Origin: a virus
Strand: one strand, 5' to 3'
Length of the DNA stretch: 64,000 nt
IMG/VR virus record: IMGVR_UViG_3300008261_000001
Span: 62,001-126,000 of that record
Shown piece by piece: positions 33,834 through 41,132 of this stretch (the stretch's first letter is position 1; each line of letters opens with the position of its first letter). The notes beneath the pieces were generated by a model, which had not been told where the DNA came from, did not search any database, and saw only the letters and a list, made by a program, of their open reading frames with translations. Made by a program: the position numbers and the translations under genes.

Positions 33834-34408
33834 TAGAAATAAAAATCGGAGACTGCGTGGATAGGCTCAAAGACCTAGAGGATAACTCCGTTGACGCTAT
33901 TATTTCTGACCCCCCCTATGGTCTGAAGTTCATGAGTAAGGGTTGGGATGATATTGGAGAGGGTGCCGAACAACGAGAGTGGCACCGAGCTTGGCTTACT
34001 GAAGCCTATAGAGTCTTAAAGCCTAATGGAGTCCTTAAAGCCTTCTCAGGTACGAGAACTTTCCATCACCTCATAGCGATGATGGGAGAGGTGGGGTTCT
34101 CAGAGTTATCTGTGGAGGCATGGACATACGGAAGCGGTTTTCCAAAATCCCATAATGTGAGCAAGGCACTCGATAAAGGATTTGGGGCGGAAAGAACAGT
34201 AGTAGGGACGCAAAAAATGGGGGGTTCTGCGAGAAAACTAAAAGGTTCAAATAGGAACGGTCAGAAAATGGTCGGAGTTGACTTGGAATACGAAGAGACA
34301 TACGCAGAAATAACTATCCCCGCAACAGATGAAGCAAAAACATGGGAGGGATGGGGAACTGCTCTTAAGCCAGCTTGGGAGCCCATCTGCATAGGAGTTA
34401 AGAAATGA
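33830..34408 (+). CDS. split DNA methyltransferase, N-terminal catalytic module (copy B1)
   Basis: The 192-residue product is the N-terminal third of a beta-class DNA amino-methyltransferase. It starts with MIEIKIGDCVDRLKDL and carries catalytic motif IV SDPPYG at 26-31, then a VLKPNG-LKAF strand, the YGSGFPKSHN segment and the terminal WEGWGTALKPAWEPI. DPPY marks N6-adenine or N4-cytosine methylation. The SAM-binding FxGxG motif is absent. It belongs to the GLKFM/TYGSGFPKSH subtype with B3. Its last bases overlap A2, which supplies the next part of the intact enzyme, so B1-A2 look like a broken single protein. Confidence 0.85.
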   Translation: MIEIKIGDCVDRLKDLEDNSVDAIISDPPYGLKFMSKGWDDIGEGAEQREWHRAWLTEAYRVLKPNGVLKAFSGTRTFHHLIAMMGEVGFSELSVEAWTYGSGFPKSHNVSKALDKGFGAERTVVGTQKMGGSARKLKGSNRNGQKMVGVDLEYEETYAEITIPATDEAKTWEGWGTALKPAWEPICIGVKK

Positions 34409-35016
34409 TAATCACCCTCCTAAGAAAGCCCCTAGAGGGTACTGTAGCTGAGAACGCCTTACAGCATGGCTGTGGGGCTATCAATATAGACGCTACGAGA
34501 GTGTCCACTTCCGATAATCTTAATGGCGGGGCTTATCGTTGTGAAAACCCTACTGATAGTGAATCAGTTTCCTATTCTTTGAGAAAAGGGATAGGTGAGT
34601 ATGAGCAACCGAGTGGGAGGTGGCCAGCTAACTTTATCCTTAACCACCTAGAGGGCTGTGAACTAAAAGGCACTAAGAAAGTTAAAGAGGGTAAAAGTAG
34701 CTCTGCTGTTGGTGGCTCTGACAGAAAAGTAGGTCTTTATAAGGATGGACTTAAGAAAGAAGCGGAAAATCGCTATCGAGGAGAGGAAGAAGTGGCAGAT
34801 TGGGCTTGTGCCGAGGGATGCCCTATTAAGAAATTGGATACTCAGTCTGGGATACTCAAAAGTGGAGCATTGAAACCCGATGCTTATGTTAAAAATGACA
34901 GGGTCAACTCCTCTATGTTTGCAGGAGCAGGTACTTACTCAAATAAGGGATATTCATCTGAGGAGGGTGGAGCGTCTAGGTTCTTCATGCAGTTTAAGAA
35001 AGACCCCGAACAATGA
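34405..35016 (+). CDS. split DNA methyltransferase, middle module (copy A2)
   Basis: This 203-residue module aligns along its length with A1 and A3: LRKPLEGTVAENALQHGCGA at 6-25, INIDATRV, RWPANFILNHLEGCELKG, and GGASRFFMQFKKDPEQ at the end. The central ~60 residues (after ATRV and again after KKVK) differ strongly between copies, as expected for a target-recognition or specificity segment between conserved flanks. It follows B1 with an ATGA overlap and precedes B2 with another. Alone it lacks both catalytic and SAM motifs, so function depends on B modules and the C subunit. Confidence 0.8.
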   Translation: MIITLLRKPLEGTVAENALQHGCGAINIDATRVSTSDNLNGGAYRCENPTDSESVSYSLRKGIGEYEQPSGRWPANFILNHLEGCELKGTKKVKEGKSSSAVGGSDRKVGLYKDGLKKEAENRYRGEEEVADWACAEGCPIKKLDTQSGILKSGALKPDAYVKNDRVNSSMFAGAGTYSNKGYSSEEGGASRFFMQFKKDPEQ

Positions 35017-35600
35017 TAGAAATAAAAATCGGAGACTGCGTTGACCGACTTAAAGACCTCGCGGATAACTCTATTGACGCGGTTATTTCTGACCCTCCTT
35101 ATGGTGTTAAGGTATTAGGGAAGGGTTGGGATAATATCGGTGAGGGGATTCAACAACGAGAATGGCATAGAGGTTGGCTCATGGAAGCCTATAGAGCCTT
35201 AAAGCCTAATGGAGTCCTTAAAGCCTTTTCTAGTGCGGTCACTTATCATCACTTATTAGAGGTAATGGGAGAGGTGGGGTTCTCGGACTTGAGCGTAGAG
35301 GCTTGGGTTTATTCAAGCGGTATGCCCGCTGGAAACTTTGATTTGGCGAAGGGGGTTGAGTGTCAGATTCTCTTTGGTGACTCGAACAACAAGCAGTTTA
35401 AGAAACTTAAAGGTAGTCGTAGAGAGGGTAAAACAGGTTTGGGGCAACTCAACTTTTTACACGACTCAAGACCTGAGAACTACAAACAGCATGGGGCGTT
35501 TACGCTCGACCCTCAAACAGAGCAAGGTGCTTTGTGGGCAGGCTGGGGAACAACACTAAAGAAATCTTGGGAACCCATTTGCATTGGAGTTAAGAAATGA
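35013..35600 (+). CDS. split DNA methyltransferase, N-terminal catalytic module (copy B2)
   Basis: The 195-residue product keeps motif IV SDPPYG (26-31) but belongs to the second B subtype, with GVKVLGKGWDNI, FSSAVTYHHLLEVM and YSSGMPAGNFDLAKGVECQ in place of the B1/B3 versions. It ends with WAGWGTTLKKSWEPICIGV. It is closest to B4. Here no A module follows: the next gene is B3, again through ATGA. The subtype-specific stretch after motif IV may recognise a different DNA target. The start region is nearly identical at DNA level in all four B copies. Confidence 0.85.
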   Translation: MIEIKIGDCVDRLKDLADNSIDAVISDPPYGVKVLGKGWDNIGEGIQQREWHRGWLMEAYRALKPNGVLKAFSSAVTYHHLLEVMGEVGFSDLSVEAWVYSSGMPAGNFDLAKGVECQILFGDSNNKQFKKLKGSRREGKTGLGQLNFLHDSRPENYKQHGAFTLDPQTEQGALWAGWGTTLKKSWEPICIGVKK

Positions 35601-36166
35601 TAGAAATAAAAATCGGAGACTGCGTTGATAGGCTTAAAGACCTCGCGGATAACTCCGTTGACGCTATTATTTCTGACCCCCCCTATGGTCTGAAGTTCAT
35701 GGGTAAAGGTTGGGATGATATTGGAGAGGGTGCCGAACAACGAGAGTGGCATAGGGCATGGCTTACTGAAGCCCACCGCGTCTTAAAGCCTAATGGAGTC
35801 CTTAAAGCCTTCTCAGGGACGAGGACTTTCCATCATCTGATAGCGATGATGGAAGAAATAGGTTTCTCAGACTTGAGCGTAGAGGCTTGGGCATATGGGA
35901 GCGGTTTCCCGAAGTCTCACAACCTTGCCAAGCAGTTCGATAAGAAGGCTGGTGTAGAGGGTGAGATAATAGGTCATAAGCCCGGAGTGTCAGTAGAGGA
36001 CTCTCAAGGACATGGGGGCATCGCGAGAGGTGGTGTGGGGATTGTTCAGAAGAACGCGATGATACCCATTAGAGCTTCGGTGACGGATGACGCGAAAGTA
36101 TGGGAGGGATGGGGAACGGCTCTTAAACCAGCTTGGGAGCCCATCTGCATAGGAGTTAAGAAATGA
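35597..36166 (+). CDS. split DNA methyltransferase, N-terminal catalytic module (copy B3)
   Basis: This 189-residue module is of the same subtype as B1: SDPPYGLKFM at 26-35, EQREWHRAWLTEAHRVLKPN, FSGTRTFHHLIAMM, YGSGFPKSHN and a WEGWGTALKPAWEPI ending. From the PKSHN segment to the WEGWG segment it diverges fully from B1 (here LAKQFDKKAGVEGEIIGHKP), which is where target-specific differences would lie. It is the only B copy that directly follows another B. Its overlap with A3 recreates the B-A order of an intact methylase. Confidence 0.85.
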   Translation: MIEIKIGDCVDRLKDLADNSVDAIISDPPYGLKFMGKGWDDIGEGAEQREWHRAWLTEAHRVLKPNGVLKAFSGTRTFHHLIAMMEEIGFSDLSVEAWAYGSGFPKSHNLAKQFDKKAGVEGEIIGHKPGVSVEDSQGHGGIARGGVGIVQKNAMIPIRASVTDDAKVWEGWGTALKPAWEPICIGVKK

Positions 36167-36813
36167 TAATCACTTTGCTCAGAAAGCCCCTAGAGGGTAC
36201 TGTAGCTGAGAACGCCTTACAGCATCGCTGTGGGGCAATCAACATTGACGCTACAAGAGTGTCCACTTCCGATAATCTTAATGGTGGAGCGTATGCAGAA
36301 AACCCTACAGAGCGTGGGGGGGCGGATATGTGGACTTCAACAAGAAAAGGGGATTCTAACTGCTTTAAGCGTGGTGGTGGGGGTGAATATGAGCAACCGA
36401 GTGGCAGATGGCCCGCTAACTTTATCCTTAACCACCTAGAGGGCTGTGAGCTAAAAGGCACTAAGAAAGTTAAAGGGGCGATAAGCAAACCTTCGGAGGG
36501 AAACAAAGCTAAGACTTCTATCTCTATGAACAACTCTAAAGAAGGTATTCATAGGGTTAGTCACGCTGATGAAGATGGGAATGAAGAAGTGGCAGATTGG
36601 GCTTGTGTAGAGGGATGCCCTGTTAAGACCCTCGATGAACAAAGTGGTATTTCTAAAAGTACAGGTGGGCGTATCGGTAATAAGCAAGGAGCTTATGCTC
36701 ATCAGGGGCCGGGGGGGTGGTCAACGGATTATACGAAAGGTGACCCAGGTTTTGGAGATGAGGGTGGTGCTTCTAGGTTCTTTATGCAGTTTAAGAAAGA
36801 CCCCGAACAATGA
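36163..36813 (+). CDS. split DNA methyltransferase, middle module (copy A3)
   Basis: The 216-residue copy shares the same flanks as A1 and A2 (LRKPLEGTVAENALQHRCGA, RWPANFILNHLEGCELKG, GGASRFFMQFKKDPEQ). One cysteine-neighbouring Gly in A1/A2 is Arg here (QHRCG). A block KGAISKPSEGNKAKTS plus GIHRVSHADEDGNEEVADWA is nearly identical to A1 but absent from A2, so pieces have been exchanged among copies. It has an insert of ~20 residues after ATRV relative to A1. It sits between B3 and B4 with ATGA overlaps at both ends. Confidence 0.8.
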   Translation: MIITLLRKPLEGTVAENALQHRCGAINIDATRVSTSDNLNGGAYAENPTERGGADMWTSTRKGDSNCFKRGGGGEYEQPSGRWPANFILNHLEGCELKGTKKVKGAISKPSEGNKAKTSISMNNSKEGIHRVSHADEDGNEEVADWACVEGCPVKTLDEQSGISKSTGGRIGNKQGAYAHQGPGGWSTDYTKGDPGFGDEGGASRFFMQFKKDPEQ

Positions 36814-37400
36814 TAGAAATAAAAATCGGAGACTGCGTGGATAGGCTCAAAGACCTAGAGGATAACTCCATTGATGCGGTTATTTCTGACCCCCCTTATG
36901 GTGTTAAAGTACTAGGGAAGGGTTGGGATAATATCGGAGAAGGTGCCTTACAGAGAGAGTGGCATAAAGGTTGGGTTCAAGAAGCCTATAGAGTCTTAAA
37001 GCCTAATGGAGTCCTTAAAGCCTTTTCTAGTGCGGTCACTTATCATCACTTATTAGAGGTAATGGGGCAGATGGGCTTCTCAGACTTGAGCGTAGAAGCG
37101 TGGGTTTATTCAAGCGGTATGCCCGCAGGGAACTTCGACTTGGCGAAGGGGGTTGAGTGTCAGCTTCTCTTTGGGGTGTCGAACTCAAAACACTTCCATA
37201 AACTTAAAGGGACAAAGCGAGCAGGGAAGACAGGGATAAACAAGTGGGGGGTAGAGCATGGCTCTCGTCAGGTGGACTCTCAGATAGGGGCTTCCGCCTT
37301 TGACCTAGAGCCACAGACGAAGGAGGGGGAGACATGGATGGGGTGGGGTTCTGTTCTCAAGAAATCTTGGGAGCCTATCTGCATAGGGGTTAAGAAGTGA
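36810..37400 (+). CDS. split DNA methyltransferase, N-terminal catalytic module (copy B4)
   Basis: The 196-residue module carries SDPPYG at 26-31 and matches B2 in subtype (GVKVLGKGWDNIGEGALQREW, FSSAVTYHHLLEVMGQMGFS, YSSGMPAGNFDLAKGVECQ). The region after VECQ differs moderately from B2. It ends WMGWGSVLKKSWEPICIGVKK. It is the last of the seven array genes; its stop overlaps the GTG start of dCMP deaminase (GTGA). As with the other B modules, the SAM-binding motif is missing and must come from another protein, most plausibly the C subunit 450 bases downstream. Confidence 0.85.
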   Translation: MIEIKIGDCVDRLKDLEDNSIDAVISDPPYGVKVLGKGWDNIGEGALQREWHKGWVQEAYRVLKPNGVLKAFSSAVTYHHLLEVMGQMGFSDLSVEAWVYSSGMPAGNFDLAKGVECQLLFGVSNSKHFHKLKGTKRAGKTGINKWGVEHGSRQVDSQIGASAFDLEPQTKEGETWMGWGSVLKKSWEPICIGVKK

Positions 37401-37858
37401 AAGACAAACACCTAAAAACACGGATTATCCAATGCGACTTGATTGCCTCTAACTCCCCTTGTTGTAGGCGGAAAGTGGGGGCTTTGGTGATAGACCCAGA
37501 GAGTAATGTGGTTATTTCCGAGGGGTACAATGGAACACCACGAGGATCTACTTATCCATTGTGTGGCGGAGAGTTCTGTTTAAGGGAAGAGTTATCCATT
37601 AAGAGTGGGACACAAAACGATGTGGGGTGCATACACGCGGAACAGAACGCAATCTATAATGCCTCAAGGACAGGGAACAGCACACTCAACAAGTGGATGA
37701 TCACTAACTGCGACCCTTGCCTTATGTGTGCGAAGGCTATTCACCAAGCGGGAATAACAAGGGTCTATCTACCTCTACACGAGCAAGTCCACATAGAGGG
37801 CGTAAAGTTCCTCAGAAACAACCAAGTAGAACTCATTAAGACGGAGAGCTTCAAATGA
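37397..37858 (+). CDS. dCMP deaminase
   Basis: The 153-residue enzyme should convert dCMP to dUMP, feeding dTMP synthesis. It shows the zinc-binding cytidine/deoxycytidylate deaminase motifs HAE at 80-82 and PCLMC at 107-111, plus GYNGTPRG near residue 43, typical of dCMP deaminases. Additional cysteines (PCCRR, LCGGEFC) in the N-terminal half match the second zinc site seen in phage dCMP deaminases such as T4 gp cd. The start is a GTG overlapping the B4 stop. It is placed between the methyltransferase array and the C subunit and overlaps that C gene as ATGA, so all are co-translated. Confidence 0.9.
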   Translation: MKDKHLKTRIIQCDLIASNSPCCRRKVGALVIDPESNVVISEGYNGTPRGSTYPLCGGEFCLREELSIKSGTQNDVGCIHAEQNAIYNASRTGNSTLNKWMITNCDPCLMCAKAIHQAGITRVYLPLHEQVHIEGVKFLRNNQVELIKTESFK

Positions 37859-38637
37859 ACGAGATGATAGATTATTTCCTCAAGATGATTACGCCACCAG
37901 TGGAAGACGCTTATGTGCTAGTGTCTGACCCAAGTGAGATAAACTTCGATCTTTATCTAAAAGAGATAGGGGCTGAAGACTCACTTACAAGTACCTTCGA
38001 GCCTATGCTTCATGGTCTTATCCTCTTGGGAGAACCGACTGCGGACGAAGCAGATCAGATTATGAGGATACTAAAGCCTGGTGCTCATGTAGTTCTCATC
38101 CCTAAGAGCGACTCCCCCATAGGCTACAAGGGTGTGATCGCTATGGAGGACAACGGATTTGAGGTGCGTGACGCAATCTTCGTTGCCGAGGGGAACTCAG
38201 ATTTCTTCTATGGCTCAAAGGCAGGTCGGAGTGAGAGAGAGGCGGGGCTAGAGGGCTTTGAAGAGAAAGAGGGTCATGGCGGGATGACGGCTACAAAGAA
38301 CCAAGACATGAAAACAGGAAGCGGAAATGACCGAGACAACTCGCGTAAGAATATACACCCAACCGTTAAGCCGATTGATGTGATGGAGTGGTGTGCTAGG
38401 GATATTGGAAAGAAGTGTAAGGTGGTCGATCCATTCTTAGGAAGTGGGACAACGGGCTGTGCTATGGCTCGACTAGGTCACGACTTTGTGGGGATAGAGC
38501 TTCAGCCAGAATATGGAAAGATTTGTGAGGCTCGTATTCGTCATTGGATGCCGATAGGTACGGAACTCAAGTCCGAGGCTGTAGGGGTAGCGAAGTCCCC
38601 TACGAAGGGTGGGATGGTTTCTATATTTGACTTTTGA
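37855..38637 (+). CDS. split DNA methyltransferase, SAM-binding subunit (module C)
   Basis: The 260-residue product carries the C-terminal part of a beta-class DNA methylase. It has KAGRSEREAGLEGFEEKEG at 122-140, HPTVKP at 168-173, the SAM-binding motif DPFLGSGTTG at 192-201, and GIELQPEYGKICEARI after it. Residues ~45-110 look like a decayed N-terminal core (RILKPGAHVVLIPKS, NGFEVRDAIFV), but where DPPY should be the sequence reads ILLGEPT, so the catalytic motif is lost. It therefore complements the B modules, which have DPPY but no FxGxG. It is the only copy in the window and follows dCMP deaminase with an ATGA overlap. Confidence 0.85.
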   Translation: MNEMIDYFLKMITPPVEDAYVLVSDPSEINFDLYLKEIGAEDSLTSTFEPMLHGLILLGEPTADEADQIMRILKPGAHVVLIPKSDSPIGYKGVIAMEDNGFEVRDAIFVAEGNSDFFYGSKAGRSEREAGLEGFEEKEGHGGMTATKNQDMKTGSGNDRDNSRKNIHPTVKPIDVMEWCARDIGKKCKVVDPFLGSGTTGCAMARLGHDFVGIELQPEYGKICEARIRHWMPIGTELKSEAVGVAKSPTKGGMVSIFDF

Positions 38638-38650
38638 GCCAACAGAGGCT

Positions 38651-38671
38651 CCTAAGTCTTAGGGGTGAGAT
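38651..38671 (+). promoter_or_regulatory. palindrome over ribosome-binding site
   Basis: CCTAAG-T-CTTAGG (38651-38663) is a perfect 6-bp inverted repeat whose right arm runs into the Shine-Dalgarno AGGGGTGAG just before the ATG at 38672. It fits the pattern of stem-loops at ribosome-binding sites. Confidence 0.45.
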
Positions 38672-39055
38672 ATGGGGTACGGTTTCAGCTACTTAGAAAA
38701 TGGCTTGAGGACAATAGACGGTACGAAGCTACCTATCCCCAACACGCTTTACTTTGTGTTATGCTTGTTGGAGGAGTGCGGTTTCGAGGACGAGAATAAA
38801 GTCCCTGTAAACACAAGTAATGCCTATTTTAAGCTAGTGCATAAAACAGACGAAAAACTTAAAGTCACCGTTAGCACCCGCGAGATAGGCATCTTATCCA
38901 TTTCTTTAGTCTTGGATAACTATAAATCGAGCCTCAAGTTCGACATAAGCAACAAGGATCTCTTATTACACACTCAGATGGACATAGGCACTACCATACT
39001 GAGACAGATAAGGGGTCTTTATGTGTTCAGTAGTAAACACCATGAGAAAGGATAA
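38672..39055 (+). CDS. unknown 127-aa protein
   Basis: The 127-residue product has no recognised domain. The first half contains an amphipathic helix around LYFVLCLLEECGF, the second two beta hairpins (KLKVTVSTREIGILSISLVL, then SLKFDISNKDLLLH) and a last helix (IGTTILRQIRGLYVF). It begins after a Shine-Dalgarno AGGGGTGAG set in a palindrome and ends 3 bases before the resolvase gene. It is probably a small cytoplasmic phage protein in the recombination operon; the role is unknown. Confidence 0.5.
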   Translation: MGYGFSYLENGLRTIDGTKLPIPNTLYFVLCLLEECGFEDENKVPVNTSNAYFKLVHKTDEKLKVTVSTREIGILSISLVLDNYKSSLKFDISNKDLLLHTQMDIGTTILRQIRGLYVFSSKHHEKG

Positions 39056-39058
39056 GCG

Positions 39059-39772
39059 ATGATACTTGGACTTGATCCGTCATTGAGAAACTTCGGTTGG
39101 GTGTTGATGACGGACGAGGGAGATTTCTTGGATAAGGGCATGATGAGTACGGAGGCGGATATGGTGTTTGTGGAGCGGTATATCTACTTGAGGGAGGGTC
39201 TGAGGAAAGTGGTGCAGATGCTGAGGGAAAAGTATCCAAATGATGTGATGAGGGTAGGCATAGAGTCGCCCATCTTTAACGACCTCTATTCTGAGGGTAT
39301 GTATGGGTTATTCCTCTACTCGAACGAGGCGTTGATGTTAGAGAAGTTGGATACGGTGTATTTAACACCGAACCAAGTGAAGGCTCATGCTCATGTGTAC
39401 TTGGGTCGTCCGAAGGGTTGGAAAATGCAGAAGGCGGACATGGTGGACGCGGTAAAGAAAGCCACACAAGGTCAAGGTGCTAAGGCGTGGAATCACCACC
39501 AAGCAGACGCTTATTGGGTGGGTCGTACAGCGGGTAGATTTTGGAAACTTGTGGAGGGGGATCTAGATATAGCGGACTTATCCGATTTGGAGAGGAAGCA
39601 TTTCACAGATCTAGAGCGGTATGTACAGGGAAAGAAAGCTGGCAAGATTAAGCGTATGGGGATAACCCACAAAGAAGATGACCGATATTTTAGGTGGTCT
39701 TCTATAACTACAACCGATGAGTCACCTAGCGTGGGAGACTCAGACAACCCGAACGGAGCGAGCGATGAGTAA
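39059..39772 (+). CDS. RuvC-like Holliday junction resolvase
   Basis: The 237-residue product has the RNase H-like fold of RuvC resolvases. Catalytic acidic residues are visible: Asp6 in MILGLDPSLRNFGW, Glu69 in GIESP, and Asp150 in the HHQADAYWVGR helix, the order expected for RuvC. RuvC cuts Holliday junctions; in phages such enzymes resolve branched replication intermediates before packaging. The last ~75 residues form a non-conserved tail with charged and Ser-rich parts. It overlaps the recA start (ATGAGTAA) and has Shine-Dalgarno AAAGGATAAG. Neighbours RecA and the SbcC N-half fit a recombination module. Confidence 0.8.
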   Translation: MILGLDPSLRNFGWVLMTDEGDFLDKGMMSTEADMVFVERYIYLREGLRKVVQMLREKYPNDVMRVGIESPIFNDLYSEGMYGLFLYSNEALMLEKLDTVYLTPNQVKAHAHVYLGRPKGWKMQKADMVDAVKKATQGQGAKAWNHHQADAYWVGRTAGRFWKLVEGDLDIADLSDLERKHFTDLERYVQGKKAGKIKRMGITHKEDDRYFRWSSITTTDESPSVGDSDNPNGASDE

Positions 39773-41009
39773 AGCACCGAATAAAAAGGTGGAGGGCGTG
39801 AAGTCAGCCCTCAATAAGAAGGCGGATTTGATGGGGACTCTTAAGGAGGTTGAGAAGGGTACGAAGGACTCTGCACTTGTAGAGCTAGACCCTGCGTCTT
39901 TGACAACATCTATGCCCCATATCTCTACAGGGGCTGTGGCGTTGGATTATCTCATTGGGGGCAAGGAGAACGCTCAAGGTGTGCGTCCATGTCCAGGTAT
40001 CCCTCGTGGGCGTATCACCAACATTTACGGCATGGCAGGTGCAGGTAAGACGACCATCGCTCTACAGACCGCAGCGAGCGTTTGTGCTGAGGGTGGGACT
40101 TGCGTGTACATAGATTGGGAGAACGAAGTTGAGCCTCGTTATGCCTCAGTCTTAGGTGTTCCCGTGACGGATAAAAATCATTTCCTTTTGCTTCAGCCTG
40201 AGACCCTAGAGCAAGGGTTCAAGCTCATGGTGAAGTTCGCTCATGCAGGGGTGGACTTAATCGTCGTGGACTCTGTGGGTGCAGGTGTACCTGAGGCGAT
40301 GTACAAGAAGGAAGCGGGCGAGCAAGGTGGTGTGGGTTTATTGGCTCGTCAATGGTCGCAGTTCTTGCCCTTGTTTAAGAAGGTTATTGCAAGCTCCAAC
40401 ACGGCTGTTATTGGTATCTCTCAGTTGCGTGAGGCTATCGGTGGTATGCCAGGTTTTGGTGCTGGACCTACGAAGAAGCCACAAGGCGGTCAGGCTTGGA
40501 CTTTCTACTCTACGCTCAAGATTATGCTCACCGTTATTGGAAAGGATAAAGGCAAGGAGTGGGATGGGCTACAGAACAAGATGATCGAGACGGTGAAGGG
40601 CAACATCGTCAAGGCGGCATTGGATAAGTGCAAGGTGTCGGACTCGTATAAGCACGAGGCTCAGTTCTACCTCATGTCGGGCAAGGGCGTAGATAACGAG
40701 CGTACGGTGATTGACTTGGCTATCGCCACGAACATCTTGGTTAAGAAGGGTGCTTGGTTCTCATGGATGGGACCAGAGGGCGAAGTGCGTGGGCAAGGGC
40801 TTGAGGGCTTTAGAGCTAACTTGCCTGAGGGTTGGCTCGACTTCATGTTCGCACAGGTGAAGCCATACCTTACTTCAAAAAAGGGAGACGAGGGTGGAGC
40901 TACCACAGCTTTGAGCGGTGGTGCAGGTGGTGCTTTGGAGTTGGGAGATGAAGCAGATGACGCTATGGAAGAGCTTGACGCTTTGTTCGGTGGTGAAGAC
41001 GAGGAGTAA
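39765..41009 (+). CDS. recA: RecA/UvsX-like recombinase
   Basis: The start was set at the ATG at 39765, which overlaps the RuvC stop and has GGAG 6 bases upstream, rather than 39717. The 414-residue product has an N-terminal basic helix, then the RecA core with Walker A GMAGAGKTT at 89-97 and a TCVYIDWENE segment, then a Walker B-like VDLIVVDSVG strand. The SISQLRE-like VIGISQLREA stretch follows (compare FINQIR of RecA), and GGQAWTFYST matches RecA GGNALKFYAS. It forms filaments on ssDNA for strand exchange. The acidic C-terminal tail (EELDALFGGEDEE) resembles that of RecA and SSB proteins. It lies downstream of the resolvase and upstream of the SbcC N-half. Confidence 0.88.
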   Translation: MSKAPNKKVEGVKSALNKKADLMGTLKEVEKGTKDSALVELDPASLTTSMPHISTGAVALDYLIGGKENAQGVRPCPGIPRGRITNIYGMAGAGKTTIALQTAASVCAEGGTCVYIDWENEVEPRYASVLGVPVTDKNHFLLLQPETLEQGFKLMVKFAHAGVDLIVVDSVGAGVPEAMYKKEAGEQGGVGLLARQWSQFLPLFKKVIASSNTAVIGISQLREAIGGMPGFGAGPTKKPQGGQAWTFYSTLKIMLTVIGKDKGKEWDGLQNKMIETVKGNIVKAALDKCKVSDSYKHEAQFYLMSGKGVDNERTVIDLAIATNILVKKGAWFSWMGPEGEVRGQGLEGFRANLPEGWLDFMFAQVKPYLTSKKGDEGGATTALSGGAGGALELGDEADDAMEELDALFGGEDEE

Positions 41010-41022
41010 GCAGAGTAGGGTA

Positions 41023-41093
41023 GTGGATATAATGGGGGGGGTAGGGTAAGTGGTGGATATAATGGGGTAGATAGTGGTGGTGGATATAATAGG
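41023..41093 (+). promoter_or_regulatory. three tandem GTGGATATAATgG repeats with TATAAT boxes
   Basis: GTGGATATAATGGG occurs at 41023-41036 and 41053-41066, and GTGGATATAATAGG at 41080-41093. Each carries a perfect TATAAT, 30 and 27 bases apart. An eight-G run follows the first. They precede the SbcC N-half and could be three promoters or a repeat-born array; no clear -35 is seen. Confidence 0.5.
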
Positions 41094-41132
41094 GTATCTA
41101 TATAAGGGGTTAAGGAGAGAGGGGATACACCT

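Noticed and set aside
33213-37400. Seven pseudogenes of one broken methylase
   Set aside because: All seven frames are intact, start and stop at the same domain boundaries, keep DPPYG in each B copy and are linked by exact ATGA overlaps, which would not persist in decaying genes.
33213-38637. Restriction-modification system
   Set aside because: No endonuclease gene is next to the modules; neighbours are dCMP deaminase, RuvC and RecA.
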